This document shows, piece by piece, positions 44,862 to 57,226 of a DNA stretch of 64,000 nucleotides (positions within the stretch are counted from its first letter, which is position 1; the number at the start of each line of letters is the position of its first letter). A model generated the notes under the pieces. It did no database searches and was not told the origin of the DNA. It saw nothing but the letters and a program-made list of their open reading frames with translations. The stretch is from Symsagittifera roscoffensis (Eukaryota; Xenacoelomorpha; Acoela; Convolutidae): assembly GCF_963678635.1 (NCBI RefSeq), contig NC_087062.1, positions 95,907,705-95,971,704 on the forward strand. The letters are read 5' to 3'. The position numbers and the translations under genes were made by a program.

Positions 44862-47215
44862 TTGCAATATTAAGGAAATTTTTGACAATATTTATGGTCA
44901 CCTAGGCTAACTTTTGATAAAAATTTCTAAAATGTTGTTTTCATGAGAAGTTTCTGAATCGTTCAGAAACTGCTCAGAAAGTGCACATCTCGCAGAATCT
45001 TTATCAAGCAAAAATGCCCAATAAAAAGAAAAAATGTTTTCATTAGGAAGCCCTTTTCTTTCGGTTCTGACACGAGCTATAATGTCAGATGAGTTGATAA
45101 CAAGCTGTTAGATCCCAGAAAAAATCTCCCATAATAATTTGGATTATTCCATATTTTCTTTAGAAAATTTAACTTTTGCTTTCTGTTTTTTTTGTGGTAC
45201 CGTCCTGCTGCATGGGTGCCTAGTTATCGTTTATCTTTATTAATTGAAATTGTTAAATTTCAGAGTTTGATTGAATAGTCTGCAGTTCACGTACAGGCTA
45301 TCTGTGGGTTAATACTTGGCTGATCCTAGTTTTGTATTGTTCCGAAAATTTGAAAAGTGCGGAGGAACTTTGTATTCGGGTGTTTTTTTCTCCTTTTTTG
45401 TCTTCCATGCAAAATCAGATACCAGAAACAATCATCTGAGAGAATTTAGTGATATATCAAATGTGGCAGCCTTTTCAGTCGCGCTTCAAACGACACTGCA
45501 AAATTTTCAAAAAGTTTTCTCAATATCGCGAAGAAATGGTTTCGAAGTACAGTTTTGATTTTTTCTTCAATTTCAAGCGAAAAAAGCGAGGGAGCAGGTT
45601 AACAACAGCTTATTTTTGCCTAATTAAAGTTCTGAAGATATCATTTTAAAAAATCAAAATTAGCTTTTGGAAAAATTAGCGCCATTTTGGGAACAAAAAC
45701 TTTTTAAATAAATCAAAGGTTTTCTGCGAAAAATTAAAAAAAAATTTTTTTTTGATATATTCTTTGATTTTTTTTAGCCATTGCCTTTCGAAAATTTAGA
45801 CAAATTGCCTATTTTCTTATGACTGTCAAATATTTCTAAAATATAGTTTCACGTCAGATCTTTTTATCACACCACGCAGAAAACACTACACTAATTTGAA
45901 GAAAATTTTTTTTTGTAGTTTTTAATGAGTATGGTCGGTACATTCTGTGCTACTTGCACAGTAACCGGCTATCCTTGTTGAGTTAAGATAATATTCGAAA
46001 ATCAGTTGCCAGCGTATATTGAGTTTATACGTCACTCAGGCTCATGACTCGAGCCTTAATAATATATGTTATTTTATGTTTTTTCTAATGTTTTTTTGTT
46101 TCATACTTATCAGATCGTAAACATGAAGCAATTGAGACAAGTGGCAAATTTAGAAAAAAGGGAAGCTCGGAAACGCCTACCTTTGTGTCACACTAACTAG
46201 ACCCTTCCACTGAAAAATCACAGTTATTTGAAAAACAAGTGCAATGTTAGTAAAAAAACAAAAGGGTAATGTTAGTAAAAAACCAGTGGCAAAAGACAAC
46301 AAATGGTTTGCTTTATGCAAATTGACCTTGACATTAGATAAAACTAAAACAGTTTCATTAAACGGAGAGAGAAAGAAAACATACACAAGAAACAAAACGA
46401 GCAAAAGTACACGTTCAAATATTTGATTGCATCTTAAACGGCAAAAAATGGAAAATATTGACCACATTGTTTCTGTTGAATAGAGTTGGAATCGATTCTA
46501 CGAACTTAAAAATCGACTGCGCAAGGCTCTACGCAAAATAAACAAGCCCCCTTTTTTTAAATCAAACTTGCATCAAACCTGTAATCACGGCTACCATAGT
46601 ATCAACATTTGTATCATTATACTTATATCAGGAAAAAATGAAAAGTTAGAAACGAAAAACAGCTTCACCTAACAAAACTTTGAAGCTATTGAGCGTAACT
46701 ATCAGCGGTGAAAGTGGAAACTGCTGCTAACTGTGGAAAAATATTCAACCCTCTGATTTTCATGCGCAACAATCTAAAAAGCTTCAAAAGAATTTATTGA
46801 TCAACTCTAAAAAAAACTATACATTTTCAATTGTCCTACGAAAACAAAAAGTCTATTAAAATCCTAGCTTGGGCTTTGGGCTTGGGCTAAACTTTGAAGC
46901 CACAGCGCACAATAAAAAAAAACAAAAGCTAATTTTAAAGCAAAAATTTTCAAGCGAAAGTTGAAATTAAAACGAAGCAGCCATCATCAATATTTTTTTG
47001 TTAGTTTTCCATTATCTTTCCTCTGTTTTTGCAAGTTTCGCGCAAAATTTTGAAGAATGTCCATGAAAAAGCATAATTTAGCTATATAGATCCGATTTTT
47101 TAAAACGCAGAGCAGTTTCTGCTGTCTGGTATTTATCAATAAATCTGCCGTGTATTGCAAAGAACCGTTGATATGGGAAACAAAAACTGGAGACCCGGGC
47201 CGGCAATAAAAATAG
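44862..47215. other. Noncoding region before the LTR element
   Basis: No gene seen, and in particular no recognisable N-terminal exon of the PI-PLC-like gene. Inverted fragments of repeat family C (about 45340-45440) and a GGTACATTCTGTGCTACTTG ... CCGGCTATCCTTG block (45939-45979) are present. The last four bases before the LTR are ATAG. Confidence 0.5.
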
Positions 47216-47625
47216 TGGAACCTGATCTGATCTACATTTTATAATTGGATAAATTGGATACTTTACCACTGTAAAATATTTAATATTAACCAATCATAAC
47301 CCATCTAACTAACAACCCACTTATTTGTAAGTGCTGAAATTACTTGTAATTTCAGCACCAGAGAGATTTGAATTTTACTTAGAAATTAGTTGCCTCTCCA
47401 AGAGAACTTCAGCAGCGGCAATAAACCAGTATACCTTAGATCTATTGAGCCTAGCAGAGACTAGTTAAACACCCTGAGACTAGTAAGTATAAGAGTAAGA
47501 TTAGGATCGGTATTAGACTAAGAAGTTGCACGAATCTATCCGGCCGAAAATAAGATAGCGTGACGAGCAGACGGTGTACCCTATCCGAAATTACTCTATG
47601 AGTTGACCACATCGGTCCTAACTCA
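47216..47625 (+). repeat. 5' LTR (410 bp)
   Basis: Starts TGGAACCTGATC, ends CCTAACTCA. Matches the 3' LTR at 398 of 410 positions by direct comparison, with no indels. It contains an AATAAA (47420-47425) and a perfect 13-bp-arm palindrome (47331-47358). Confidence 0.95.
47331..47358. promoter_or_regulatory. Perfect 13-bp hairpin in LTR
   Basis: GTGCTGAAATTAC and its exact inverse GTAATTTCAGCAC are separated by TT. The same palindrome is intact in the other LTR (63381-63408). It could be an RNA hairpin or a binding site; role unknown. Confidence 0.7.
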
Positions 47626-47627
47626 TC

Positions 47628-47645
47628 TGGTGCGACCATAAGTCT
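47628..47645 (+). other. Putative primer-binding site
   Basis: TGGTGCGACCATAAGTC begins 2 nt after the 5' LTR and starts TGG, as expected for pairing with a tRNA CCA end. I could not match it to a particular tRNA. Confidence 0.4.
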
Positions 47646-48875
47646 CGAATAAGACCTCAATAGTTTAGAACTAACCAAATATATAGATTAGAAATTAGAC
47701 AAAACATTTTCAAAAATGTTACACGATAATAATTTAATTGAAATGTCTCTACGACTCAATAGATCAGAGCCGATATTCTGAACAATAATAGAACTACCCG
47801 GAATTGGAAGAAGACCTCGAACAAGAGACGACATACGACAAAGTAGAAACTTACGATTTAGTTTTATGATTGTACGGCAAAAGCCAACACAAACTTTTGT
47901 ATTCAGAATCTTATTAGCAATTAATTTAGATTTTCATTTGCAAACATAAAATTTTGAAGTCAATCTTCATGATCAATTCAGGCGCTAAACAAAACTATTA
48001 ATGTACAATAACGATTGATAAAAAGATCTAAGATCGTTTTCTTAATTTCTGCAGTCTTATATAAAACATATTTGAAAAATATTTTTTGAAAATGAAAAGA
48101 AAAATTAGTAGCATGACAATAAATTGTTAGTAATCATAAATCATCTGTTGTCCCAGCTTCATCACCTAAACATAACAGCAATCATAAGCTCACTAATATC
48201 ATTAAAGAACTAAATCTTTTTCTTAAATAAATTTAAACCATTTTAAACTTGAATTCACTTAATTTTAAAAATCAGATCATCAAGGCTTATCCTTGGATCT
48301 TAATTCATTTTCCATTTCACTAAATTTAAAACCTGATCATTAAGGCCTATCCTTGTATCAAAAAGAACAATTTTGTTCTCCCCCACCCACTTAGCAAGTG
48401 TCTAACGACCTCAAACGTCGATTCACTATCCAACCTTTCCAAAAGACCCAAGACTAATAGAAATTTTTCAATAAAACTAACCATTCAAATTAAGATAAAC
48501 AGAGAAGAACTTCGGTTATTCATTCTTCACTTGAACCCTTCTCTTACCAGACCCAGGATAGATCTTAGACTTAGTAAGTTTAAAATAGTATCTAACGAAC
48601 TACTTGCGTTCTAATTATACCTGAACCTTGTGGATCGATTTACTATTCTCCAACCCTTGAACACAACCACTACCTCTAAGTAAGATTAAGTAAGTTAACA
48701 CCTTAGCTTAGACTAGCCACGAGAAAGTAAAAAATCATTCTTCGGAATCGATATACTTTTCTCTCCAACCCTGAACAAAAAGGCCTAGGCTAAGCTAACC
48801 GAAAAATCGTAAGGACTAACAGTCTAAGGAAATAGAAATAATTAACAACTTCTTGCAACCCTCATCCTAACCCTT
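47646..48875. other. Long untranslated leader of the retroelement
   Basis: About 1.2 kb without a clear frame. It contains imperfect direct repeats such as GATCATYAAGGCYTATCCTTG at about 48284 and 48335, and CTCCAACCCTTGAAC-type phrases near 48650 and 48763. A packaging or leader function is possible but not shown. Confidence 0.4.
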
Positions 48876-49070
48876 ATGTCATTCAAAAACTTGGGAAATA
48901 AACAAACAATCGTTTTACACAACTGTAAAATTGATAACAAAAAATGCGATCTTGTAATCACACCTCAAACACAAACAGTTGGATACATTAAAACAAAACG
49001 ACAAACAATAAAAAGGAAAATTATAAACAAACAAAGACAAATCACACGAAAAAGATTTTCAAAAAAATAG
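48876..49070 (+). CDS. Small basic ORF upstream of gag-like region
   Basis: 64 codons starting ATG. The second half is rich in Lys and Arg (KTKRQTIKRKIINKQRQI). It ends at a TAG directly after a seven-A run. A compositionally different acidic/Ser-rich frame continues open to about 49232, so the two could be parts of one ORF separated by an indel, or a recoding site. No family recognised. Confidence 0.3.
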   Translation: MSFKNLGNKQTIVLHNCKIDNKKCDLVITPQTQTVGYIKTKRQTIKRKIINKQRQITRKRFSKK

Positions 49071-49318
49071 AAACGCATTTTCTGAATCAGAAGCTAGCAG
49101 TTTAGACGAACTATACAAATTAAAAGAATCAATAAATAAAAATTGTCCCATCCATGTTCAATTATATTTTTCCGACTCAGAAACAACTTCAAATTCATCA
49201 AAAAGAGGAAAAAGAAGAATAAAAAAGCAATAAAAACACAAAACAGTACACCTGTATGATTGGAATCAACCAATTAGACACATCGACAGCTATATATTAA
49301 CAGTCATCAAACAAAAAA

Positions 49319-50385
49319 ATGAGCCACACTCAAAGTGACGATAGTCCAGATGACGAAGCAGTTTATCCCTTTCTTATAGATTCACCCCATGATAGAGGAC
49401 AATACGATCTTTCCAAGAACCTTCTCTTAAATTTGTTTGAACCAGGAATCAGTCCAAGCAAAGCAGAATTCCCAGATGTAAAAATCAAAAGACAAATTAT
49501 TGAACATTATTTGAAAGACATATGCAATCTAACACAACAATATGTAATATACACCATAGAATTGAGCAAAACAAATACAGCTCATCGCAAATATGTAATT
49601 CAAACAGGCGTAATTGAATTAGAATTTTCAAAAGTATTCCTAGAATATATCAAAAGCATACAATATCATAATTCACAAAGAGCAAACTCCATATTCACTA
49701 ACGAAGTTTTTGCAATAATATATACTTATATATCTATATTAGAGAAAACAGAATTTCAAAGTATATCATCAACTGAAACATCCAGACATACAAAAGTACG
49801 AAATGAAATCGCATTATTTTCAACATTTCTACATATAATTAAAGAAAAATTCACTAAAGATGATGTTTCACAACACACTAAACATGACTTACAAAAAATT
49901 TTAGCATGGTTTATAATAGATTATTTCACACATAATTTAGACTTAATTTCACAAGCAAGAAAAATTTCAGACCTCAAAATACAAATGACGACACCGCCCT
50001 TTCAGAACAATCACACTACGTTTGGGACCCCGAATGGTCTCATCATGCATTTCTAAATATCCCACAAGCTATCTCAAGCCAAGCAATAAGTACAATATCT
50101 TATCACAGAGATTATGTAAAAGTAATACCATTAACCATTGATGCAACACCATTGAATTATAATACATTTCTACCTGATACGCGAAATAACAGTTTAAATT
50201 CGACCGTCATACATAATGAAAACCTTAATGGAACTAGAAATCTTACACAACAAAATATTCAAACACCATCAAACTTCATAAATGAAGAAATCGTCCAAAC
50301 AACAACAACTACACAACAAAGCATTTCACCAATACACCCTAGTTTGACAACACCAAATATACAAATACGCTACAAACACTGGTAA
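49319..50385 (+). pseudogene. Gag-like region (frame-disrupted)
   Basis: The position between leader and pol suggests a gag role. The first frame (49319-50056, 245 codons) starts with an acidic segment and is largely helical-looking (LSKNLLLNLFEPG, ILAWFIIDYF). The reading appears to change frame near 49985 and then runs open to 50384 in a Thr/Asn/Gln-rich segment. No CCHC zinc knuckle is seen. Not similar enough to any gag I know to name a clade. Confidence 0.5.
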
Positions 50386-50521
50386 CATTACAATCGACCG
50401 TTAAGCCTTCGGTTGCTCCAAAATTTTCACATATGGATTATCAAACGTATCGACCAATGACAATACCGTCAAAAACACGAAAACCATTCACAGCAAACAC
50501 CTTTGCAGAACACAATTATAA

Positions 50522-52384
50522 TTAAACTCACAAACCAAGAACAAACCAACCTCCCCGAAAAACAAACAAAATTTAAATCACGTATGTTCCCATTATTGGA
50601 ATCTCCCGAAAACATCGACCAATTCAGTAAATTTTCCAGATAATCCACAACCTACACAGGATTATAGTGAAAATTACCCATTCTTTCAACAAAATAAAAT
50701 TTTAAACAAACCGTTTAATCAAATATTTCATATTACTGATATTAAGCACAATACCATTGGCATACCATTTATATCTAAATATATACCAACAATCAACATC
50801 TTAAATAGTAAAATACTAATCAAAGATAACTACACAAAAACAAAAAATACAGCCCTAACATTCTTCCAGAGATTAAACAAAGAACCACCATTCTTCTCAA
50901 AACTTTACCCAATTTACAATCAACAACGGTTACACCTGAAACCACTATCAGGAAAAATTTATAATTTCTCAATAAAACAAGTTCACCAGTATGATAAAAG
51001 TCAAAGTAAACAACAACTTTTTATGTCAGATTTCGAATTTAAACCTATTCACAAATTTTTCAAAATCACGATCTTATCATTCAAATGTTTGAAAAACACG
51101 AATTCCGACATCATTTCGTTACACGTGTATAACAATACACCATATCAAGTAACATTACCCTTAGGACTTTTAGGATATTGTGAAACAAATGCTACAATTT
51201 CACCCATAAATGAAGTAGCCCACCGCGTTAATAATATACTCCAATTATTAGATATTTGTCAATCCACAATTCTTGACGAAAAATTATCTATAAATAATAT
51301 AACAAGTAATGAAAAAAGAAACACAGATTACTTTACAAAAACACCATGTTTTAAACCAACATTCAATATAACAAATTACACAAATGACCAACAAAAATTC
51401 CTAACAATGTTTAATTTTGATTATTCACAAATTACACAAACCGAATTTGATAAATTAACAAAGCAACTATTAAAATATTCAACAGTCTACGCAACATCAA
51501 TATTTGACGTTGGAAAAATCAGTTCATCACTACATCTCCCGTTAAAACCTGACGAAGTTTTCAAACAACAAAGAGCCAGTAAAATACCAATTCATTTACA
51601 CGACAAAGTAAATAGATTACTTGATATTTTAGAACAATACAAAGTTATCTCACCAGTAAAAAAAGAAGAACAACCAAAAGTTAACACTTTTATCAACCCT
51701 GTTATCATTCTAGCAAAAGGTGAATTATTAAAAATAGTTTTAGACGCTAGATATCTCAATTCACTAATTGACGAATCAAAAAGCAATTGGCCTATTGAAC
51801 CAATACAAGTTATCTTAACAAAGATAAATCGAAAATACTTTACAACCGCAGATATGAATAGTGCATACAACCAAATGCCACTAGATGAACAATCTCGACG
51901 TTTAACCCAATTTGCCGTTGGAAATCAACAATATGAGTTTAATCGCTTATTCTATGGAATTTCCATAGGACCAGCAGCTTTTTCAGCTTTTATGAGTAAA
52001 ATTTTTAGACCACTACTACTCAAGAAAAACGCAATAACCTATTTAGAAGATGTTTTTATGCAATCACAAACTATAGAAGAAATGTTTACAGTTTTAGAAC
52101 AATATCATAAAGTACTTCAGAACAAAAATTTGAAGACCGCTCCCGATAAATCACACTTCTTTCTAACACGAGTTAAAATTTTAGGACATAATGTAGAACG
52201 AAAAACTATCACTCCATTAAAATCACGCATTGATGCTATTCAAAAACTTCAGCCACCAACAAACAAAAAGAAAATCCAAAAATTCCTTGGAATGTTAAAT
52301 TTCTTAAGCAAATATGTTTATAAAATGCAATTATACTTAAGACTCTTCTATAATATCCTCAGACAACTAAATAACTTTGAATGA
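50522..52384 (+). pseudogene. Pol: reverse transcriptase region
   Basis: Open frame from 50522 to an in-frame TGA at 52382-52384. The N-terminal 200-odd residues contain no D-T/S-G motif, so an aspartic protease is not visible here. The RT begins near 51590. Catalytic block A reads FTTADMNSAYNQM, and FNRLFYGISIGPAAFSAFM follows. The catalytic box is YLED instead of the usual YxDD. LKTAPDKSHFF, VKILGHNV and FLGMLNFLSKYV are the Gypsy-type downstream motifs. Confidence 0.85.
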
Positions 52385-53140
52385 TCCACTGAACATCAAA
52401 CACGATTTAAAGAAATTAAAAAATTTTTAACTGAACAAATCTCAAATACAATTCCAGATCCAAATCAACCATTCTATGCAATGTGCGATGCTTCAATTTT
52501 TGGCATCGGCGCAGCATTGCTACAATCACATAGTGGTGCAAACAAAATGAACCTTATATCAGCAAATTCACAATTAATCTCTCAAGCAGAGCTACGACTC
52601 TCAACTCTAATGAGAGAATGTACAGCTATAATCTATACACTTACAGAATATAAATTTCTGATACTTGGATCAAAACACCCAACAGTTCTGTTCACAGATC
52701 ATAAACCAATTATTTTTCTCTTTACACAAAAATCCAATCCTAATCATAGAGTTTATAGATTTCAACTAATTCTAATGAAATTTCCAAACTTACAAATAGT
52801 TTGGACAGCAGGAAAAAATCTTGCGTTACCAGATACATTAAGTCGAAATACGCCACCTGAATTACTTACACGAAAAACTACAGTTCAAATACCAAAAAAT
52901 ATTAAATTTTATCTCGCAAAAGATGAAACATCACTCCGACTAGAATACAAATATGCAGTAAAAACTGACATTGATCAATCACAGATAAATAACCTACAAC
53001 ATTTTCCACTTTACTTAGATTGCCAGAATAATCATTACGAAGTTGATTTACTAGGAACATCAACTTTCAAACCAATTCCATACTCACAATGGATAAAAAA
53101 CAACACTCAACAAAACGAAAAAAAAACACCACTCGCCTAA
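52385..53140 (+). pseudogene. Pol: RNase H region
   Basis: Continues the RT frame after the TGA at 52382. MCDASIFGIGAALLQ carries the first catalytic Asp and TLMRECTAIIYTL the catalytic Glu. LFTDHKPIIFL and the Gypsy-type ILMKFPNLQIVWTAGK with LALPDTLSRN follow. Ends at TAA 53138-53140, beyond which the frame changes. Confidence 0.82.
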
Positions 53141-53376
53141 AAAGACCTTTTTCCCTTAATTGAAAAAGAAATTTTAACTGATATAATACAATTATCAGGA
53201 CCACAAACAAATGCACTATAAATCAAGTTTTTGACCTCCATGACCCACTTGATACAATTCACCTATCAAAAATTGAAATTGACAACATTTTTCTCCCTCC
53301 AACAGATAAAATTACACTTGAACTCTTAAAACAATATCAAAATCTCGATCCAGTAATTAGACAATTAAAATCATAG

Positions 53377-54720
53377 CACAAATACAAAACTAAGCCCGTA
53401 AAAGCAGATACCACAATTTTAGGAAATAAAACACTCCTCCGATATTTCCGAAAATTTAATAACACAGCAATTCATGAAAATACAGATCTTTTAGAATATC
53501 AAATAAATGATTCTAAAGTTCCCTGTCTTCCTTTAAGTATGATATTAATAGCTTTTAACATCTCACATACTCAAAAAACTAAAGGACACTCCGGATCAGA
53601 GAAAACATACTCAAACTTTACACAAAATTTTTATTTTCCAAATGCACCAAATTGGATAAAAGTATTATGCAATGATTGCATAGTATGTCAATTAAATAAA
53701 CCATACCCAAATCAAAAACAAACAGCACAAAAACAATATTTTAAAGGACAAAGTTTATATTTTAACCATCGTATTTCATTCGATACAAAAGAACCAATTT
53801 CACCATCCTCTGAAGGAAACTTCTACATTATGGTAATTGTCGACGCATTTACACATTATGTAGCGCTCAACACAGTACCGCATTGTAACGCTTATTATGC
53901 CTACACGACACTTTATGAACACTTGATAGCTAGATTTGGATTACCCGAAATCTTAGTTACAGACAATGGTACAGAATTTATAAATAATGAAATCATCACA
54001 TTATGCCACTTATATAACATCAAACATAAACCACGTACATCTCATGCACCTTGGACAAACGGTTTAGTCGAAGGTATGAACCGTTCACTACAAGAATATC
54101 TCAGATGTATTATAAATGGAAATGATACAAAATATACAGAATGGTCAGCAGATGTAAAATTATTTCCCTTAGCATATAATTCTCAAATCACGACAACTTT
54201 AAGAATGTCATCATACGAAATGGTTTTTAATCAAAAGCCACGTAAACCAATTATGTTAACAGCAAAGTCTCATAAAAATGCACAAGGTTATTGTCAACCA
54301 ATCAAAGACTCAATTTGTTATAACCTACGTTTACACACACATGATGACGATCATTTTCATCACCCACAAATTCTTAAATTAGCCTCCGGCACACACACAC
54401 CGAATGTATTTTAATTAGAGATAAAAAAACATAAAGAAATTTACCAAAAAGTAACAAAGAAATTGTTACAAAGGCAAAACGTTAACGAACAAATTAATTC
54501 ACGCTTTACAGCAGCCACATATTTAAAAATTGGAACATTTGTCTTAATACCTAACTTTAATACACAAAAAGGAATTTCTAAAAAATTACAACCCCTTCGA
54601 AAAGGACCGTACCAGATAATAGCCAAACCCACTGACGTAACTTATAAACTTACCGATTCGAATCAAAAGGAAATTATTCAACATCGTAACAATCTATTGC
54701 CCTACTACCCAAAAGAGTAA
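53377..54720 (+). pseudogene. Pol: integrase with GPY/F tail
   Basis: The frame opens after a TAG at 53374-53376. HTQKTKGHSG and LCNDCIVCQ form the HHCC zinc module. The DDE core shows FDTKEP (Asp), VTDNGTEF (Asp) and NGLVEGMNRSLQEYL (Glu). A TAA at 54412-54414 interrupts; the same frame then continues to 54720 with PLRKGPYQIIAKP, the GPY/F module of Ty3/Gypsy integrases. The catalytic residues themselves look intact in this copy. Confidence 0.85.
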
Positions 54721-56112
54721 GCGCTACGCGAATTAACTCAATTATATTCTTCCACAGGTTTAAAAGTTATTCGAAATCATATAGAAAAAGAAATAAATGA
54801 ACAACAAAACGTTCATCATGAAAAACAAAATTGAAAACAAACCACAACTCAAAAAAATATTTAAACGCCAAACAATATTAAAACGCCAAAAATACCCCAA
54901 AAAGAAAAAAAAAATAGGAAAATGATAGAAAAAATTCTACCACAAAAACAAGTAGAGAAATCAAAACATAGAGAATCATCACGACCTAGAAAACAACCAC
55001 GTAAAAACTACAAAACATTCATCCCATAATCTAAAATATTAAATAAAGTTGAATTTCAAAAACAACTTTTATTTTAAAATTAACAATCTTTGCACCTCTG
55101 AATTATTTTAAACTTTCATTTTTCAAAATAATATGCTGACAAACACACAACAATTCTAGTTCTGATTCTGCCAATAGGATTTTTAATAAATCCGTCACCT
55201 TCTATATCTCTAACTCCAACCTATTAGACGAAAGATATTAAACTCCAGGCATATCTATAACTATAACTTTACAACCTCCAGGTCAAAAATAAGCAAACCG
55301 CTCAAACTTGACAATTAAAATAAATACCACAATAATATCATAACCCTCGCCTATCTAGTAACGCAAAGATCAACAATATTTTCCCAACTCAGACCTCAAA
55401 AACCCTCCAACCAAAAATGGTAAATTAGCCTAAAGTAAAAAACGACCATATTCAATTGGCCTAAAGTGCAAAAATCTCAAAAAAAAACCCAGATCACCCA
55501 ACAAATAAAAATAAAGCAAAGAAGACCTCCCGAACACCATAAAATTAACCCCCAACAACTTTTCACAAAACTCAACCCACTTGTCAAAAAACAATAAAAA
55601 ACTCGACCACACTTGAACCTCGCCTCAAAGAACAAAAAATATTTGGCAAAGGAATCATTTCTTAAATGCTCTTCTCTTGATCAGTTAGTCTCTTTAAAAA
55701 TACAATTTTCAAAATTTTCATAAATTTTTTCATACTACTCAAACTTTTATTCATATTTCTATTTGATATTTTTGAAGCTTTTATAATCATTTTAATAATT
55801 TTTTGCAACATTTTTTAAATTTTCTACTCCCTATTTGAAATATATCTCCAACTTTCCCAAATCATTGACCATATTCACAGGTCACAGGTACAATAATCCA
55901 AAGTATATTTAAATGATGCGAACAATTTTCAGTAGAACTGATATTTTTTACTATTTGTAATTTTCATAACATATTTATCATCAATAAAATTGACAATGTG
56001 CAAATGTATAAAAAAGGCAATAATCACATTCGCTTTAGCAACAATCCTTTTTAGTTCTTTTCCTTGAAGAATACTACAATAAACATAAATTTTTCCACTA
56101 GAAAAAATCAAT
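54721..56112. other. Pol-to-accessory spacer
   Basis: About 1.4 kb, A-rich, without a coherent frame. Could be a decayed end of pol or a subgenomic splice region. No motif recognised. Confidence 0.4.
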
Positions 56113-57226
56113 CAGAATACTTTCAAAAATTGCTAACCAACAATCACAAAATCAGTCTTCACCGACATCATCCCAAGAAAACCCGACATTACCTACAACT
56201 ATCCAAAACTCCCAAACATCCACACAAATTTCTTTCCATATAACCCATACACTTTTGAAGAACGACACGCCCGCTTATCCGAACCATTAGAACCAGTTAA
56301 GCGACAGGCACCCCTAATTGAACCAACATATAACTTGTGCCCAACATTACCACAAGAATTAAGTAGAGTAAGAAATATTAGTCGAAACCAAAACACAATC
56401 AAAATAAATAGACACATTATACATCCACGACGAAACAGAAGTTTTCAAACCCCCAGAGTTCATTTTGATATACCCCAATCACCAACACCAACCACTTCAG
56501 AAAACCTAAATAGTACATTACAAGAAACTCCCCCACTCCTTTCACAGCGTAGCACCTCAAGTATACCCTCAGATTACTTAGGTTTGACACCAACATCTGA
56601 ACAAATACGTGAAAATCCCTTTAACCCCCCAACTCAAAACGACTACCATATTGGACAACGCACTCATATACACAAGGTGAACCAAACTTAGTAAACGACC
56701 CGATAGACCTTTCTACAGATACATTAACATCATCATCACTACCAGAAACACTGTCACTACCGTCAACACCATCATTAAGTCAGATTTCACCGACGCTTTT
56801 CCTTTTAAATTTCCCAAACAACCTCGACGCTAGATATCGAGAACAATCATCAACAAATATCCCTTTACGATTAGATTAGAATACATTCGTAGCACCACCA
56901 CAATTATTTTGACAACATCAAGATAGTAACCTACTCCACAGTTGGGCACTCAATAGACTACAATATAGAAAAGATATCCACGAAGATATTCGTGAACATA
57001 ATATTCAAATACTCCAACAAAATAGTCTCCAATTAAAATTCGAAATCACGATCAAACTTAATATTATTGCTCAACATCCTTACCCATTAAATCCACCAAC
57101 TATAACAGCTCAATCGCTACCACCACCATTTATAACAACTGAAGTAATATATAAGTACGATAGATATACCAAAAACACAATTGGTTACATCACTTTTTGT
57201 AACCCATACTCAGGATTATCATACAC
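56113..57226 (+). pseudogene. Pre-env accessory region, Pro/Thr-rich (unknown)
   Basis: Open from about 56113 to a stop at 56689-56691, with NPYTFEERHARL and a Pro/Ser/Thr-rich part (SPTPTTSENLN, ETPPLLSQRSTSS). A continuation in another frame (DPIDLSTDTLTSSSLPETL) is itself cut by stops near 56876 and 56911. A last piece includes DIHEDIREHNIQILQQ and runs to the env-like start. It reads like one degraded protein of about 370 residues. No family recognised. Confidence 0.4.

Noticed and set aside
46177-46467. Hydrophobic minus-strand frame as an upstream exon of the PI-PLC-like gene
   Set aside because: No match to the expected first-His segment and no convincing splice pairing with 44371.
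55430-56111. Minus-strand frames in the retroelement spacer
   Set aside because: Phe/Leu/Tyr-rich readings expected from the complement of A-rich DNA; no motif.
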